64,000 nt of DNA from Planctomycetota bacterium (GTDB lineage Bacteria > Planctomycetota > UBA1135 > UBA2386), in contig JAJFFD010000045.1 in the NCBI GenBank assembly GCA_021776805.1, positions 47,206 to 111,205 on the forward strand. Direction: 5' to 3'. This document shows, one piece after another, positions 1 through 9,476 of the stretch; positions within the stretch are counted from its first letter, which is position 1, and every line of letters begins with the position of its first letter. The translations under genes were made by a program, and so were the position numbers. The notes beneath the pieces were generated by a model, which did no database searches, was not told the DNA's origin, and saw only the letters and a program-made list of their open reading frames with translations.

Positions 1-2020
1 CCGCTTGCTCCACCTCGCCGAGCTCCGCCTGCAGGCGTGCGACGATGTCGTAGACGCGGGACATGAAGTTTTCGGCGTAGGCAGCATGCCGGGTTCGGAA
101 CTCGGCAAGCCCGGCGATGATGCCTGGGAACTTGGTTGGATCCTTGTCACCACCGTTGGCCCCAGTCGCCTCCTGGTAGTCCATGTAGAACTTGTAGTAG
201 TCGATGGTTGCCTTGGTGGCGCCACGGTTGGCGCGGCCTGCGCTGTTCTCCTCGGGAACGATCGCTGCAGGTGTCTCGAGCCAGGATTCGTACTCGCCGA
301 TGAGGCGACGAGCCTGGGCAAAGTCAGCCTTGCGCTGGTAGCAAATGATCAGGCGTCCCTTGGCGGGCTCATAGAAAGGCGTGTCCGCCGGGACTCGGCC
401 GAAGTTCTGGATGGCCTGATCGATGCGGCCTTCCTGCAAGTCGCGAGTGGCGGTGTTGTAGAGCAGCTTGGCCTCGCTGTCCGTGCCGCCATAGCTACCC
501 AGCAGGGTGGTGACCCGGTCCTTCAGCGGATTGAGGGCGACATCGCTGTCCGACTTGCTTTGTCGTAGGTAGCCGTTCCAGGTGCGCTCGAGATTGTCAG
601 CAGTGAGCTCCGCGTCGCCACCGGGAGTCTGGCCGTGCTTTTCGAGCGCGTCGCAGAGTGCCAGTGATGCTTCGAGAAAGCGCTGCTGGCTGCCGTAGCA
701 GCGACCAGCGATGGTCCAGAGTTCGAGGCCCTTGGCGTCACGTTCGCTGGGGGACATGGCGGCGTAGGCGCGCTTCAATCCCTTGATGGCCGCTTCGTAG
801 TTCTTGGCCTGGTAGTCGCCCTTGGCCACTTCCAGCATGAGGACGCCACTTACCATGCTGCTCTGCACATCGAGGATGTCTTTGAGCACCGACTTGGCTT
901 TGGACCCGATGAAGTCGTTCGGGTGGCGACGGTTGATCTCACGAACCTGATCCAAGGCAGCGCCGACCTTGGCCGGGTCACCACTCTCCGCCATGGCACG
1001 AGCCTCGGTGAGGAGCACGGAGTGATCGGCGACGTCATAGATGTCCGCGCCCTCGGCGCCCAGACTGGCGACGTGTTCGCGGAACTCGAGCACGAAGGAG
1101 AGCACTTCGTCAGTGTTGCCGCTGAGGAAGAGCGCATTGGCTGCTCGGTCGTATGCCTGCTGCATGAGGCCGAAGAGCAGCTCCTTGGCGCTGGCGGAGA
1201 TCTCGAGATCCGCATTGCTGAGGATCTTGTCGATGCTGTCGATGGTGTCCTTGTAGTCGCGGACCGCACCCTTGTAGTCGCCGAGCACTTCGCCAACCTG
1301 GGACATTTCGAAGTAGGCGCGCATGCCCAGGATCGAGTCTTCGCCCATGTCGAAGATCATCTCTTCGAGGGTGTCGCGAGAAACGAGGGCCAGGTGGTCG
1401 CGATCTTCACGCACGGCGCGGGCGTTTTCCCGGAGGAGCATGCCCTTGTAGAGCCAGCACATGAAGTAGTCCTGCTCCTGCTTCGAGCCAGCCTCGCGAC
1501 TGTGCTCGAGCTTCTCCATTGCGCTTTCGCAGGCGTCGACGCCGTCGCGATAGACCTGGGCCGCGGCTTCTTCCAATCCCTTGATCTGGTCCGGAGCCTC
1601 CTCACGGGCAAGCTCCAGTTCCTCAACCAGGAAGGATCCGTACTCATAGCTCGCACGGACCATGGTCAGCATGGCCGCGTCGGCAACCGGCTCGCCTTCG
1701 TAGCGCTCGATGAAGACCTTGGACTGCTCCAGGGCATCGCGGAAGAGGCGCCGCCGCTCCTCCCGATTGGGGTGGATTTGTGCCCCGATCAAGGAGATCT
1801 CGATCCCCAGCTGGGAGACCAACTTGAAGTCCTCGCTGTCCTTGTAGGACATTTGCAGGGCTTCCACCTGCTCCGTGGCCAGGGATATGAAGCGCAGTTC
1901 CGTCGCCAGGCTGCGGACGAATTCCACGTCCCGGGCGAGTTGCTTGTCCTGGGCAGGCAGGAGGGGAGTGGCTGCGAGGGAGACGGCCAAGAGGCCGGTG
2001 AAGAGCTTGGGGTTCTTCAT
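1..2020 (-). CDS. Secreted tetratricopeptide-repeat protein, 3' end beyond window
   Basis: The frame opens at an ATG at 2020 and stays open to the left edge, so the C-terminus is missing (673 codons seen). The protein starts MKNPKLFTGLLAVSLAAT and has a signal peptide ending near LLPAQ. The rest is almost entirely amphipathic helix with TPR-like units (for example the stretch around GDYQAKNYEAAIKGLKRAYA), which points to a periplasmic or surface scaffold. Start choice: a TAAATA box lies 7 nt upstream and there is no Shine-Dalgarno sequence. It follows the secretin gene on the same strand but a terminator separates them. No enzymatic motif is visible; the specific function is unknown. Confidence 0.8.
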   Translation of the reverse strand, partial: MKNPKLFTGLLAVSLAATPLLPAQDKQLARDVEFVRSLATELRFISLATEQVEALQMSYKDSEDFKLVSQLGIEISLIGAQIHPNREERRRLFRDALEQSKVFIERYEGEPVADAAMLTMVRASYEYGSFLVEELELAREEAPDQIKGLEEAAAQVYRDGVDACESAMEKLEHSREAGSKQEQDYFMCWLYKGMLLRENARAVREDRDHLALVSRDTLEEMIFDMGEDSILGMRAYFEMSQVGEVLGDYKGAVRDYKDTIDSIDKILSNADLEISASAKELLFGLMQQAYDRAANALFLSGNTDEVLSFVLEFREHVASLGAEGADIYDVADHSVLLTEARAMAESGDPAKVGAALDQVREINRRHPNDFIGSKAKSVLKDILDVQSSMVSGVLMLEVAKGDYQAKNYEAAIKGLKRAYAAMSPSERDAKGLELWTIAGRCYGSQQRFLEASLALCDALEKHGQTPGGDAELTADNLERTWNGYLRQSKSDSDVALNPLKDRVTTLLGSYGGTDSEAKLLYNTATRDLQEGRIDQAIQNFGRVPADTPFYEPAKGRLIICYQRKADFAQARRLIGEYESWLETPAAIVPEENSAGRANRGATKATIDYYKFYMDYQEATGANGGDKDPTKFPGIIAGLAEFRTRHAAYAENFMSRVYDIVARLQAELGEVEQA

Positions 2021-2027
2021 GGGGACG

Positions 2028-2033
2028 TATTTA
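2028..2033 (-). promoter_or_regulatory. -10 box of probable leaderless promoter
   Basis: TAAATA on the minus strand, followed by 7 nt (CGTCCCC) and then the ATG at 2020. Transcription starting about 7 nt after the box would begin at the start codon. This is one of about ten matching sites in the window. Confidence 0.5.
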
Positions 2034-2228
2034 ACCTTATCGATCCTAAGGCTTTATGGCAGCGGTCGGGGTCTGACCGTGGCAGCAGTCGGAGGCTACG
2101 CAGGAGGGATGGCTGGCGCAGCTCCCATGGGAACGGCGCAGTATAACGAGCAGTTCACCGGGGGGTAGCGGCCCCTGGGATTTTGCCTTCCTCCCTGGCC
2201 TCTCATGGCTGATCCCGGGGTACACAAA

Positions 2229-2255
2229 GAAGCGGGCCCTTCAGGAGCCCGCTTC
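2229..2255 (-). terminator. Rho-independent-type terminator after secretin gene
   Basis: A perfect 9-bp stem, GAAGCGGGC with GCCCGCTTC, closes a 9-nt loop. Read on the minus strand it follows the secretin stop codon by about 10 nt and is followed by TTTGTG. It separates the secretin gene from the downstream TPR gene. Confidence 0.65.
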
Positions 2256-2265
2256 GCTGCGAGGG

Positions 2266-4896
2266 TTAGCGTGAGGAGCTCAGGAAGTCCTCGGGCTCCA
2301 GGGCCAGGATCTCCGGCTCGTACTCCGATGGGATGATGATCGTGCTCTTGATGAGCATGAGCACCCGCCGGTTGAGCACCGACTGACCCTTTCGGCTGAA
2401 GAGGAAGGACAGACCCGGGATGTCCTTGAGGAAGGGGATCCCGGAGACGAAGTCCCGTCGTTCAGCGATCTTCTGGCCGCCCAGGAGGACCGTGCCGCCG
2501 TCGGGCAGAGTGACGGTGGTGCGCACCTTCTGCAGGGTAACCCGGGGCAGCTGGATGGAGACCGGCTGACCGGCACCCAAGGTGGTGGTGAAGGTGGGGA
2601 TCGGGGTCTGCAACTCGAGGAGGGTGGGCCGCAGTTCCAGGGTGATGAAGCGACGGTCGGCGGAAACCACCGGCCGCACGTCGAGGACAACGCCGTCACT
2701 GACCACATCGACCACCGGGTTGGCCACCGCGGCGGACTGGGCAATTTCCACGTCGAAGTCGCGGATGAAGGAGGTGTGGCGTAGGGCCGACATGCTCGCC
2801 CGCGTGTTGTTGTAGACCAGGAGGCGGGGGGCAACGATGACTTCGCTGCGATCCTGCTTCGACACGGCGCGCAAGACGACTTCCAGTTCCACGTCGTCCA
2901 GGTAGGCCCACTGCATGGAGAGGCCACCCGAAGCGCTGCGATTGTTGGTGCCACCGGCGAGGCTGGCATCGAAGAGGTTCTCCGTGCGCGCCATTATGTC
3001 GCCGTCGCCGCCATCGTCGAAGAAGACGCCAGGTTCGGTGCCGGTACCGATGCTGCCTTGATTCGTCGCCGCGGCGTTGATGAGCTCCGGGCGTCCGAAG
3101 TCGTCGAAGCGCAAGTTCGAGCGGTTGTTCTGCTCGAGGCCACGGCCGGGAACACCCTCGGAGGCTTGATCGCCGAGACCACGGAAGTCGACGCCGATGT
3201 CTTCGAGGAAGTTGTCCTCGACTCGCAGGAAGCGGGCCTCCACGTCGACTTGAATGCCCACAGCCTGGCGTAAGTCGCTGAGCAACTTGGACACCTGCTG
3301 GTGGACCTCGCGAGTGTGATTCACCAGGAGAACTCCGTTGAGATAACTCACGGTTCCCACTTCACCGTCCCAGGATTCTGGCGCGATGTTGGTGCGGATC
3401 AGTTCCTGCAGGCGATCGTCATCGACCACTGTCGGCAGGGGATCATCCGGCTCGACGAAGTCGTCTTCGAAGTCGGGCACGCGGAGTTTGAGATCCGGTC
3501 CCGGGTTGCTGGCGACGCCGAGGACCAGGTCGCGCACTTCGTACTGACTGAGGTAGGTGCGGCCACCGGCATTGTCGGGGGTGACCAGTTCGATCACGCC
3601 ATCGCGCACGCGCCAGCGCACGTCGGTCTGGGCTCCGATCACCTGGAGGGCTTTGAGCACCGAGCGGTTCGAGAGGTTGAAGTCCACCAGAGTGGTGCTC
3701 TCCTCATCGAGTTCGGCGACCTCCGTGGAGACCAGGAAGTTCACTTGGGTGACGCCCTGATAGAACTTCGCCCAATCCTGAACAGTCGCACTTGCGAAGC
3801 GATGTTCGAGAACGGTGCTCTCCAAGCGCGCCATGATTTCGCGCTCTTCGGGGCTGTCCAGATCCTCGGGAGCAGCGAAGGTAATGGGTGTTCGCTTGCT
3901 CACCTCGGTCCAACGCTCGATGTCGAACTTCAGAGGTTCGGTCTGCGGCACGTGGCCAGTGTTGAGCTCGTCGAAGGTCTTGGCCCATTCGGCCTTCCAG
4001 CGCTGTCTCGAAAGCTCGACCCGATTCTCGTGCTGAGCTCTGCCTGCCAGGTCGCGCAGGGCGAGGGCGGCCGCATTGTTCGGCTCGATGTTCATGGCCG
4101 CATCGAGGAGGGTGACTGAGCCTGAGAAGTTGCCGAGCTGGAAGTCCCGGTTCGCTTGTTCGAGGAGGCGTTCCACCTGGGCCTCGCGGGCGACGGCTGC
4201 GCGGCGCTCGGCTTCTTCAAGGTCGCGACGGGAGGCAGCCTGCTGGGCGCTCTCACGATCGGCGGCCAAGCGGGACTGCAGCTGCTTGGCGTTGTCCACC
4301 TTGATCTGGACGGCGCGCTCCAGACTCGACTCGGGGACCGAGTAGGGGTTGTAGCGGAGGATCAGCAGAGCGGTCTCGTAGTGATCCCGGGCATCGCCGG
4401 GGCGATTGTTCTCCATCTCCGCGTCACCCAGGCGCACTGAATCCAGTGCGCGCTGACGATCGCGTTCGAGAGAAACTCGCGCCTGCAGGACTTGATCATC
4501 GAAGTCGCCTCCGACGGCAGGGTCGCTGTCGCCGAGATTCGCTTGGGCGTTGAGCAGGATCTGCCGGGCCTCTTCGTTCTCCGGATCCAGCTCGAGCACG
4601 TAACCGGCTTCTTGCCGGGCTTCGCTCCAGTTGCTCGCGCTCGCCGCGGCGCGGGCCTTTTGCAAGGTCTCGGCGACCAGGCGCTGGGCCTGTTCCGGAT
4701 CTTGCGGCTGGGGATCCTGCTCGGGCGTTTCCGCGCCGGGTTCTGCGGCGTCGGAGTCGTTGCCCGTGGCAACTTGCTCAGCGACTTCTGCAGCAGCAGG
4801 AGGAGGGTTGCTCTCCATGGTCCCTGAACAGGCCCAGAGGAGAGGAAAGGTCGAGACGGCGGCACAGCGCAGGAGGGACGATCGGACCATCTTCAT
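2266..4896 (-). CDS. Secretin-family lipoprotein (GspD/PilQ-like) with N-terminal TPR region
   Basis: Outer-membrane secretin subunit of a type II/III secretion or type IV pilus-like system. The chosen start (MKMVRSSLLRC) gives a lipoprotein signal with lipobox LWAC; the longer frame to 4962 adds 22 residues ahead of the signal and is less likely. After an acidic, Pro/Glu-rich linker come TPR and coiled-coil-like helices (about residues 60-300), a middle region with short ring-building-type domains, and the C-terminal secretin domain. That domain shows VTLPDGGTVLLGG followed by GIPFLKDIPGLSFLF, the usual secretin signature. No pilus ATPase or pseudopilin gene is nearby, so the partner system lies elsewhere. 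The family is clear; the exact system is not. Confidence 0.88.
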   Translation of the reverse strand: MKMVRSSLLRCAAVSTFPLLWACSGTMESNPPPAAAEVAEQVATGNDSDAAEPGAETPEQDPQPQDPEQAQRLVAETLQKARAAASASNWSEARQEAGYVLELDPENEEARQILLNAQANLGDSDPAVGGDFDDQVLQARVSLERDRQRALDSVRLGDAEMENNRPGDARDHYETALLILRYNPYSVPESSLERAVQIKVDNAKQLQSRLAADRESAQQAASRRDLEEAERRAAVAREAQVERLLEQANRDFQLGNFSGSVTLLDAAMNIEPNNAAALALRDLAGRAQHENRVELSRQRWKAEWAKTFDELNTGHVPQTEPLKFDIERWTEVSKRTPITFAAPEDLDSPEEREIMARLESTVLEHRFASATVQDWAKFYQGVTQVNFLVSTEVAELDEESTTLVDFNLSNRSVLKALQVIGAQTDVRWRVRDGVIELVTPDNAGGRTYLSQYEVRDLVLGVASNPGPDLKLRVPDFEDDFVEPDDPLPTVVDDDRLQELIRTNIAPESWDGEVGTVSYLNGVLLVNHTREVHQQVSKLLSDLRQAVGIQVDVEARFLRVEDNFLEDIGVDFRGLGDQASEGVPGRGLEQNNRSNLRFDDFGRPELINAAATNQGSIGTGTEPGVFFDDGGDGDIMARTENLFDASLAGGTNNRSASGGLSMQWAYLDDVELEVVLRAVSKQDRSEVIVAPRLLVYNNTRASMSALRHTSFIRDFDVEIAQSAAVANPVVDVVSDGVVLDVRPVVSADRRFITLELRPTLLELQTPIPTFTTTLGAGQPVSIQLPRVTLQKVRTTVTLPDGGTVLLGGQKIAERRDFVSGIPFLKDIPGLSFLFSRKGQSVLNRRVLMLIKSTIIIPSEYEPEILALEPEDFLSSSR

Positions 4897-5103
4897 TCTC
4901 GTGCCAGAGACTAGGGGGGACAGGAAGAGGTTGGGGCGAGAGGGCTTGGAGGGGTTGTGCAAGACTCTCGTCCTGCACGGAGGTTCGGGCAGGAGCGGGC
5001 CGGACGGTAGCCGCCTTCAGAGGCAGGGTCAAGACCGCGGCGGCACGCAGGCATCGGAGTCACTGGGACTTGTACAAACGTACGGTGGACCGGCTTTGTA
5101 TAC

Positions 5104-5784
5104 CTAAGCCTCGGCCAGAAGAGCCATGGCCCGCTGGATGTCCGTCCAGGTGTCCGCCTTGGCGGCCGGATTGCGCAGGAGGTAGGCGGGATGCCAGGTG
5201 ACCACCACCGGGATGCCCTGGTATTCGAGCTTCCGGCCTCGCATCTTGCCGACAGGCTCATCCCGGCTGAGAAGATTCTGCGCGGCCACCCTGCCCATGG
5301 CGACGATGACCCGCGGCGAGATGATCGCCACTTGCTGGCGCAGGTAGGGGAGGCAGGCGGCGACCTCATCCGCTTCGGGATCTCGATTGCCAGGCGGACG
5401 GCACTTGTTGACGTTGACGATGAAGGTCTCCCGGCGGGGAATGCGCATGCCCTTCTCGATGATGTCAGTGAGCAACTGGCCCGCCGGTCCCACGAAGGGT
5501 CGGCCCTGCTCGTCTTCCCGGGCACCGGGCGCCTCGCCGACAAACATGACCTGGGCCTGGGCGGAGCCTTCGCCGAAGACCACGTTCTTGCGGCCCTCGT
5601 GCAGTTTGCACTGGCGGCAGCTGGCGACCTGGCTGGCCAGAAGAGCCAGAGGGTCGACCTCAATCGTCTCGGCCGCCTTCGGCGTCGAGCTGACACGACA
5701 GGGCAGGGGAAGGTCGCCCCCAAAGCGTTCCACCGCCTGACTCAGGTGTTGGGACAAAGTCTGTCGCAGACGGGCATCGCTCAC
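5104..5784 (-). CDS. Type-4 uracil-DNA glycosylase (Fe-S)
   Basis: Removes uracil from DNA at the first step of base excision repair. The 226-residue protein has the family-4 layout: four cysteines at 56, 59, 128 and 144 for a [4Fe-4S] cluster, motif GEAPG (83-87) followed by an acidic stretch and GRPFVGPAG, and HPAYLL (198-203) near the C-terminus. The N-terminal 45 residues precede the usual domain and are not conserved in type. The gene stands alone, divergent from the TMTC-like gene. A possible -10 (TACCCT) lies 13 nt before the ATG. Confidence 0.93.
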   Translation of the reverse strand: MSDARLRQTLSQHLSQAVERFGGDLPLPCRVSSTPKAAETIEVDPLALLASQVASCRQCKLHEGRKNVVFGEGSAQAQVMFVGEAPGAREDEQGRPFVGPAGQLLTDIIEKGMRIPRRETFIVNVNKCRPPGNRDPEADEVAACLPYLRQQVAIISPRVIVAMGRVAAQNLLSRDEPVGKMRGRKLEYQGIPVVVTWHPAYLLRNPAAKADTWTDIQRAMALLAEA

Positions 5785-5857
5785 CGCAGCAGGGTAGCGG
5801 GATCGGCGCGCAGACTAAACCTGGCCGGCAAGTTCCCCGCTGCCCCGGGCCGACAGC

Positions 5858-5863
5858 TATAGT
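5858..5863 (+). promoter_or_regulatory. -10 box for TMTC-like gene
   Basis: TATAGT preceded by GC (extended -10 style), 11 nt before the ATG at 5875. The implied 5' leader is only about 4-5 nt and no Shine-Dalgarno sequence is present. Confidence 0.45.
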
Positions 5864-5874
5864 TCCCCGCCCTC

Positions 5875-8616
5875 ATGCAGACCCTTGCCAAGCTTCCGGG
5901 AATCGCTGCTTTCGCATGGCTCCTAGGGCTGGCCCTGGCGGTTTATCTGCCCAGTCTCCTCGGGGCCGAGTTCATCAACTTCGATGACCCCTTCTTCTTT
6001 GGGGCCCAAAACGATGCCTTGCGTCAGGGGGGGCTGGCCCTGGTCCTCGATCCGCGGGAGACCATCGCCAATGCCTACCTGCCGGTCAGTCATCTCTCCC
6101 TATATCTGGATCTGCTGATCTTTGGGGAGAAACCCCTCGGACCGCATCTGCATTCGCTCTTCCTCCATGCCCTCGCCGCCTTCTGCATGGCGCGCCTCCT
6201 GGGTCGACTCGGCCTGGCGGCAGTGCCCGCAACGCTGGCAGCGACAGTATTCCTACTGCACCCTGCACTGGTTGAGTCGGTGGCCTGGGTGAGCGGGCGC
6301 AAGGACCTCCTCTCCGGGGTCTTCAGCTTCCTCTGCCTCTCGGCTCTGCTGCAGCGTCAGAACAAGCGCATGCTGCTCCTTGCCCTCCTGGCTCTATACA
6401 GCAAGGGGACTGCCCTGGTTCTTCCCCTCCTCGGCCTGATCCTGCTTGCGATGCAGTTTCGCCAGAAGAAGCTGAGGACCGGCGGTGCCTGGTCGGCCCT
6501 TGGCATGCTCTTTGGACTCTGCCTCCTGCTCGGCCTGCAGCACAGCTTCATCGCCGCCGAGCAGGGGACCATGGCCACCGCGGAAGCGGGGTCGCGCCTC
6601 GCTCAGGTGCCCGGGGCCTTCCTGCACTATTTACGGACCGCGCTCTGGCCTCTGGATCTCAACATCCTCTACCCGGAAGTCACGAGCCTGGAGGCCTTTC
6701 GTGCCCAGCTGCTGCCGGGACTGATCATTCTCCTGGGCTTCGTCCTGGTTGCTATCGCTGCATGGCGTCCGCTGCCGCTCCTAGCCGGTGGCATGGCCTG
6801 CTTTCTCCTGGCCCTCAGCCCCTTCAACACCGCTTATCCTGCCTCGGCCATCGCCGCCGCGGATCGCTACCTCTACCTGGCGATTCCCGGCCTGGCTCTG
6901 GCGCTCGTCAGCTTGCCGCGTCTGGGGCTGCCATTGGCCTTCCTGGCAAGCGTCCTCGGTGGCTTTGGCAGCTACGCGCGCAGCGCGGAGTTCCGTAGCA
7001 GTGAGGAGATCTGGGAGAGCAGCCTGCGGCAGGACCCGAAAAACTCGGTGGCTCTGCTGAACCTTGCGGTGGCCAGACTGAGCACTGCACCTGAAGACCT
7101 GAGTCGTGCCCGATCGCTGCTGACGCGGGCTGCCAAGGCGGCGCGCTATCCGCAGCATCGGCTCACGGCGGAGCGTCGGCTCATGGATCTGGAACTGATC
7201 GAAGGCGATGCCCCTGCCGCCGTGGAGCATGCGCGTCAGGCTCTGCGCTCCGCCCGTGCCCTGCCTGAGTCCGGGCAGGCGCGAGCGATTCTGGTGGACC
7301 TTCTCTTGATCAACGCTCGCCTGCATCGCCAGCTTGGGGAGACGGCGGCCGCAGAGGAGTTCCTCGAGGAGCTGCTCGCCAGCGTGCCGGAACATCCCCA
7401 GCTCCTCGCTTACCAGGCCAGCATCCTCCTGGCGGAGGCTGTGGATGAGAATGGTCATGTGCCCGTCGATTACTCCGGACGTGAGAAGGTGGAGGCTCTC
7501 CTGGCCCGCGCCGCGAGGCTGGCACCTGATGACTATGATCTGCTCATCGCCCGAGGGCAGTGGGCCTATGCGAATGCCGCTTACTTCTCGGCGGAGAAGT
7601 TCTTCAGCAAGGCCCAGCGAGTGAATCCCATTCGGGCGGAGGCCTATCTCGGCCGTGGCCAGCTCCTGCTCAACCAGGAGATGGCGGCGGAGGCCGAATC
7701 AGTTCTGCGTCAGGGGCGTAGCGCCGGCGTTCGCGATCCACAGCTCGACTTCTATCTGGCCCTGAGCCTGGCAGAGCAGGGCAAAGTGGATGCAGCTCGG
7801 CGGTTCTACGAGGCCTACCTCCACCTGCGCCCGGAGGACTCGGCGGCAAGCAGAGCCCTGGCGGGGATCCTGGCTGGCGAAGCCATGCGCATCCTCTATC
7901 AGCTTGGACCCGAGGAGCTGGCCAAGAGAGTGGAGAAGGTGGCGGCTCTGGATCCGCAGCACATCAAGCTTCATCTCATGCGCGCTGTGTTGGCGCGGCA
8001 TCGTCGGCGGCCGCAAGAGGCTCTGGACCACCTTGCTCTGGCAGCCGAGGCCATGCCCGGGGATCCGGAGGTCCTGGGTCTACGTGCTGAATCGGAGCGG
8101 GATCGTGGCTATGAGCTGCTCCTTACAAAGGGGAGTCGGGAGCTGGCCATGGATCACTTCATCGCCTTCCTGAGCATGGCCCGGGCGGACATGCCCACGG
8201 ATGCGGTGCGTGGCATTCTTGCTGAGGAGTGGCGCCGGCAGCTCCATTCGGCCCAGGAGGCCTTGCTCGCCGGTGAGTTGGCGGCGGCTGAGCGTGGTTT
8301 CCGCCGCTGTCTCGAACTGGTGCCCGAGGATTCGTCACCGAATCTGCAGCTGGGGATGGTTCTCCTGCAGGGAGACCTGGCCGCCCAGGAGACGGCGCTG
8401 CTCTGTTTCGCGGCGGCGGAGGCCGGGCAGATCGAGTTGTCTGCGGACTCCAGTCTGGCGGTCTACTACCGGATTCTCACCCTTTCTCGGCTCGGTCGGA
8501 TCGAGCCTGCCCGGGAGCTTGCCGCGCGGTACTTGGCTTCCCCGGACGCGAGCGCTTCCCCCGAGCAGCTGGAGCGAATTCGTGCTGCGAGCAGAGCATT
8601 GCAGGAGAAGAGGTAA
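5875..8616 (+). CDS. TMTC-like GT-C membrane protein with large TPR domain
   Basis: The 913-residue protein has about ten membrane helices in the first 380 residues, then 500 residues of TPR. The first loop contains NFDDP (35-39), the acidic pair expected of GT-C glycosyltransferases. It is followed by an HPALVESVAWVSGRKDLLSG segment typical of the TMTC/O-mannosyltransferase-like family, which combines this membrane half with C-terminal TPRs. By analogy it would transfer sugar from a lipid carrier to exported protein, but that is inference from the fold. It forms a single transcription unit and is followed by an unrelated gene with its own ribosome site. Confidence 0.75.
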   Translation: MQTLAKLPGIAAFAWLLGLALAVYLPSLLGAEFINFDDPFFFGAQNDALRQGGLALVLDPRETIANAYLPVSHLSLYLDLLIFGEKPLGPHLHSLFLHALAAFCMARLLGRLGLAAVPATLAATVFLLHPALVESVAWVSGRKDLLSGVFSFLCLSALLQRQNKRMLLLALLALYSKGTALVLPLLGLILLAMQFRQKKLRTGGAWSALGMLFGLCLLLGLQHSFIAAEQGTMATAEAGSRLAQVPGAFLHYLRTALWPLDLNILYPEVTSLEAFRAQLLPGLIILLGFVLVAIAAWRPLPLLAGGMACFLLALSPFNTAYPASAIAAADRYLYLAIPGLALALVSLPRLGLPLAFLASVLGGFGSYARSAEFRSSEEIWESSLRQDPKNSVALLNLAVARLSTAPEDLSRARSLLTRAAKAARYPQHRLTAERRLMDLELIEGDAPAAVEHARQALRSARALPESGQARAILVDLLLINARLHRQLGETAAAEEFLEELLASVPEHPQLLAYQASILLAEAVDENGHVPVDYSGREKVEALLARAARLAPDDYDLLIARGQWAYANAAYFSAEKFFSKAQRVNPIRAEAYLGRGQLLLNQEMAAEAESVLRQGRSAGVRDPQLDFYLALSLAEQGKVDAARRFYEAYLHLRPEDSAASRALAGILAGEAMRILYQLGPEELAKRVEKVAALDPQHIKLHLMRAVLARHRRRPQEALDHLALAAEAMPGDPEVLGLRAESERDRGYELLLTKGSRELAMDHFIAFLSMARADMPTDAVRGILAEEWRRQLHSAQEALLAGELAAAERGFRRCLELVPEDSSPNLQLGMVLLQGDLAAQETALLCFAAAEAGQIELSADSSLAVYYRILTLSRLGRIEPARELAARYLASPDASASPEQLERIRAASRALQEKR

Positions 8617-8706
8617 GCGGGTAATCTGCTCCGGTCAGCTCAACGCGGTCAGGCGGAAGCTGTCATAAGTGGCGTAATTACATATCGTTAGATTAGGGAG
8701 GCAGAG

Positions 8707-9462
8707 ATGGCCAGGAAGAGCCATGACCTGTTCGAGGTCCTCGGTGCGAGGCTCGGACGACCGGCTGGCAGGGCGAAGCCCGCGGCGAAGGCAGCTAAGC
8801 CCAGGGTCAGCGTCAAGGATCGTGAGGTGGCGACACCCCTCGAGATCGGACGTGGCATCGGGACCTGGTTTCAGACTGTGATCGGCGGCTCCGAGAACAA
8901 GTCGAAGGCGGGCGCGAAGACTCGGCGCAAGCCGGCGTCCGCTCCCCGTGCCAGCAGGAAGAAGGCGGGATCGGTCCCGCCCATGGCCTTCGGCGGCACC
9001 TTCCTCGCGGTTGCCGTCCTCATCAGCCTCTCTGCGGGCTTTCTCGCAGGTCAGTTGACCGGTGGCGATGCTGCGGCGGAGGGTAATGGGATTTTGAATG
9101 GCCAGGCCCCGGGACCTTTGAACACCACGAAACGGGCGGCGACCCTACGTCTGACGCCGGCTCAGGAGACCCAGCGACTGCATGACTGGGTCTATCAGTT
9201 GGCCGCATACAAGGAGTCAGAGCGGGAGCAGGCCAGCAAACTGGTGCACTGGCTCCTGGGACAGGGCCTGGAGACGGCCCGCATGTATCAGCAGCTTCAC
9301 AGCCAGAATCAGCAGATGTTCTGGGTAGTCGCGTGCTATAGTCCCGCCCCCGATGACCGGGAGATTTACGAGCAGATCAAACAGCTCGATCCCTCGGCGG
9401 AATACCAAAGCAAGCTAGCGCGAAGGCTTAGTAATCTAGAAGCGAAACCCCACCGGAGATAG
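8707..9462 (+). CDS. Single-pass membrane protein of unknown function
   Basis: I do not recognise this family. The first 95 residues are very basic (Lys/Arg/Ala-rich) and presumably cytoplasmic. One membrane segment follows at about residues 98-118, then an extracytoplasmic domain of about 130 residues with helical character and a FWVVACYSPAPDD segment. The start is well supported by AGGGAGG 6 nt upstream of the ATG. It lies 14 bp upstream of the small basic protein gene and is probably co-transcribed with it. The basic tail could bind nucleic acid or acidic membrane, but nothing in the sequence proves this. Confidence 0.75.
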   Translation: MARKSHDLFEVLGARLGRPAGRAKPAAKAAKPRVSVKDREVATPLEIGRGIGTWFQTVIGGSENKSKAGAKTRRKPASAPRASRKKAGSVPPMAFGGTFLAVAVLISLSAGFLAGQLTGGDAAAEGNGILNGQAPGPLNTTKRAATLRLTPAQETQRLHDWVYQLAAYKESEREQASKLVHWLLGQGLETARMYQQLHSQNQQMFWVVACYSPAPDDREIYEQIKQLDPSAEYQSKLARRLSNLEAKPHRR

Positions 9463-9476
9463 CTCCGGCTGAAACG

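Noticed and set aside
923..2146. A 407-codon plus-strand open frame
   Set aside because: It is antisense to the signal-peptide-bearing TPR gene, whose codon pattern, start and promoter are convincing; the plus-strand translation has no recognisable domain.
3301..4119. A 272-codon plus-strand open frame inside the secretin gene
   Set aside because: It lies entirely antisense to the secretin coding sequence, which has clear family motifs.
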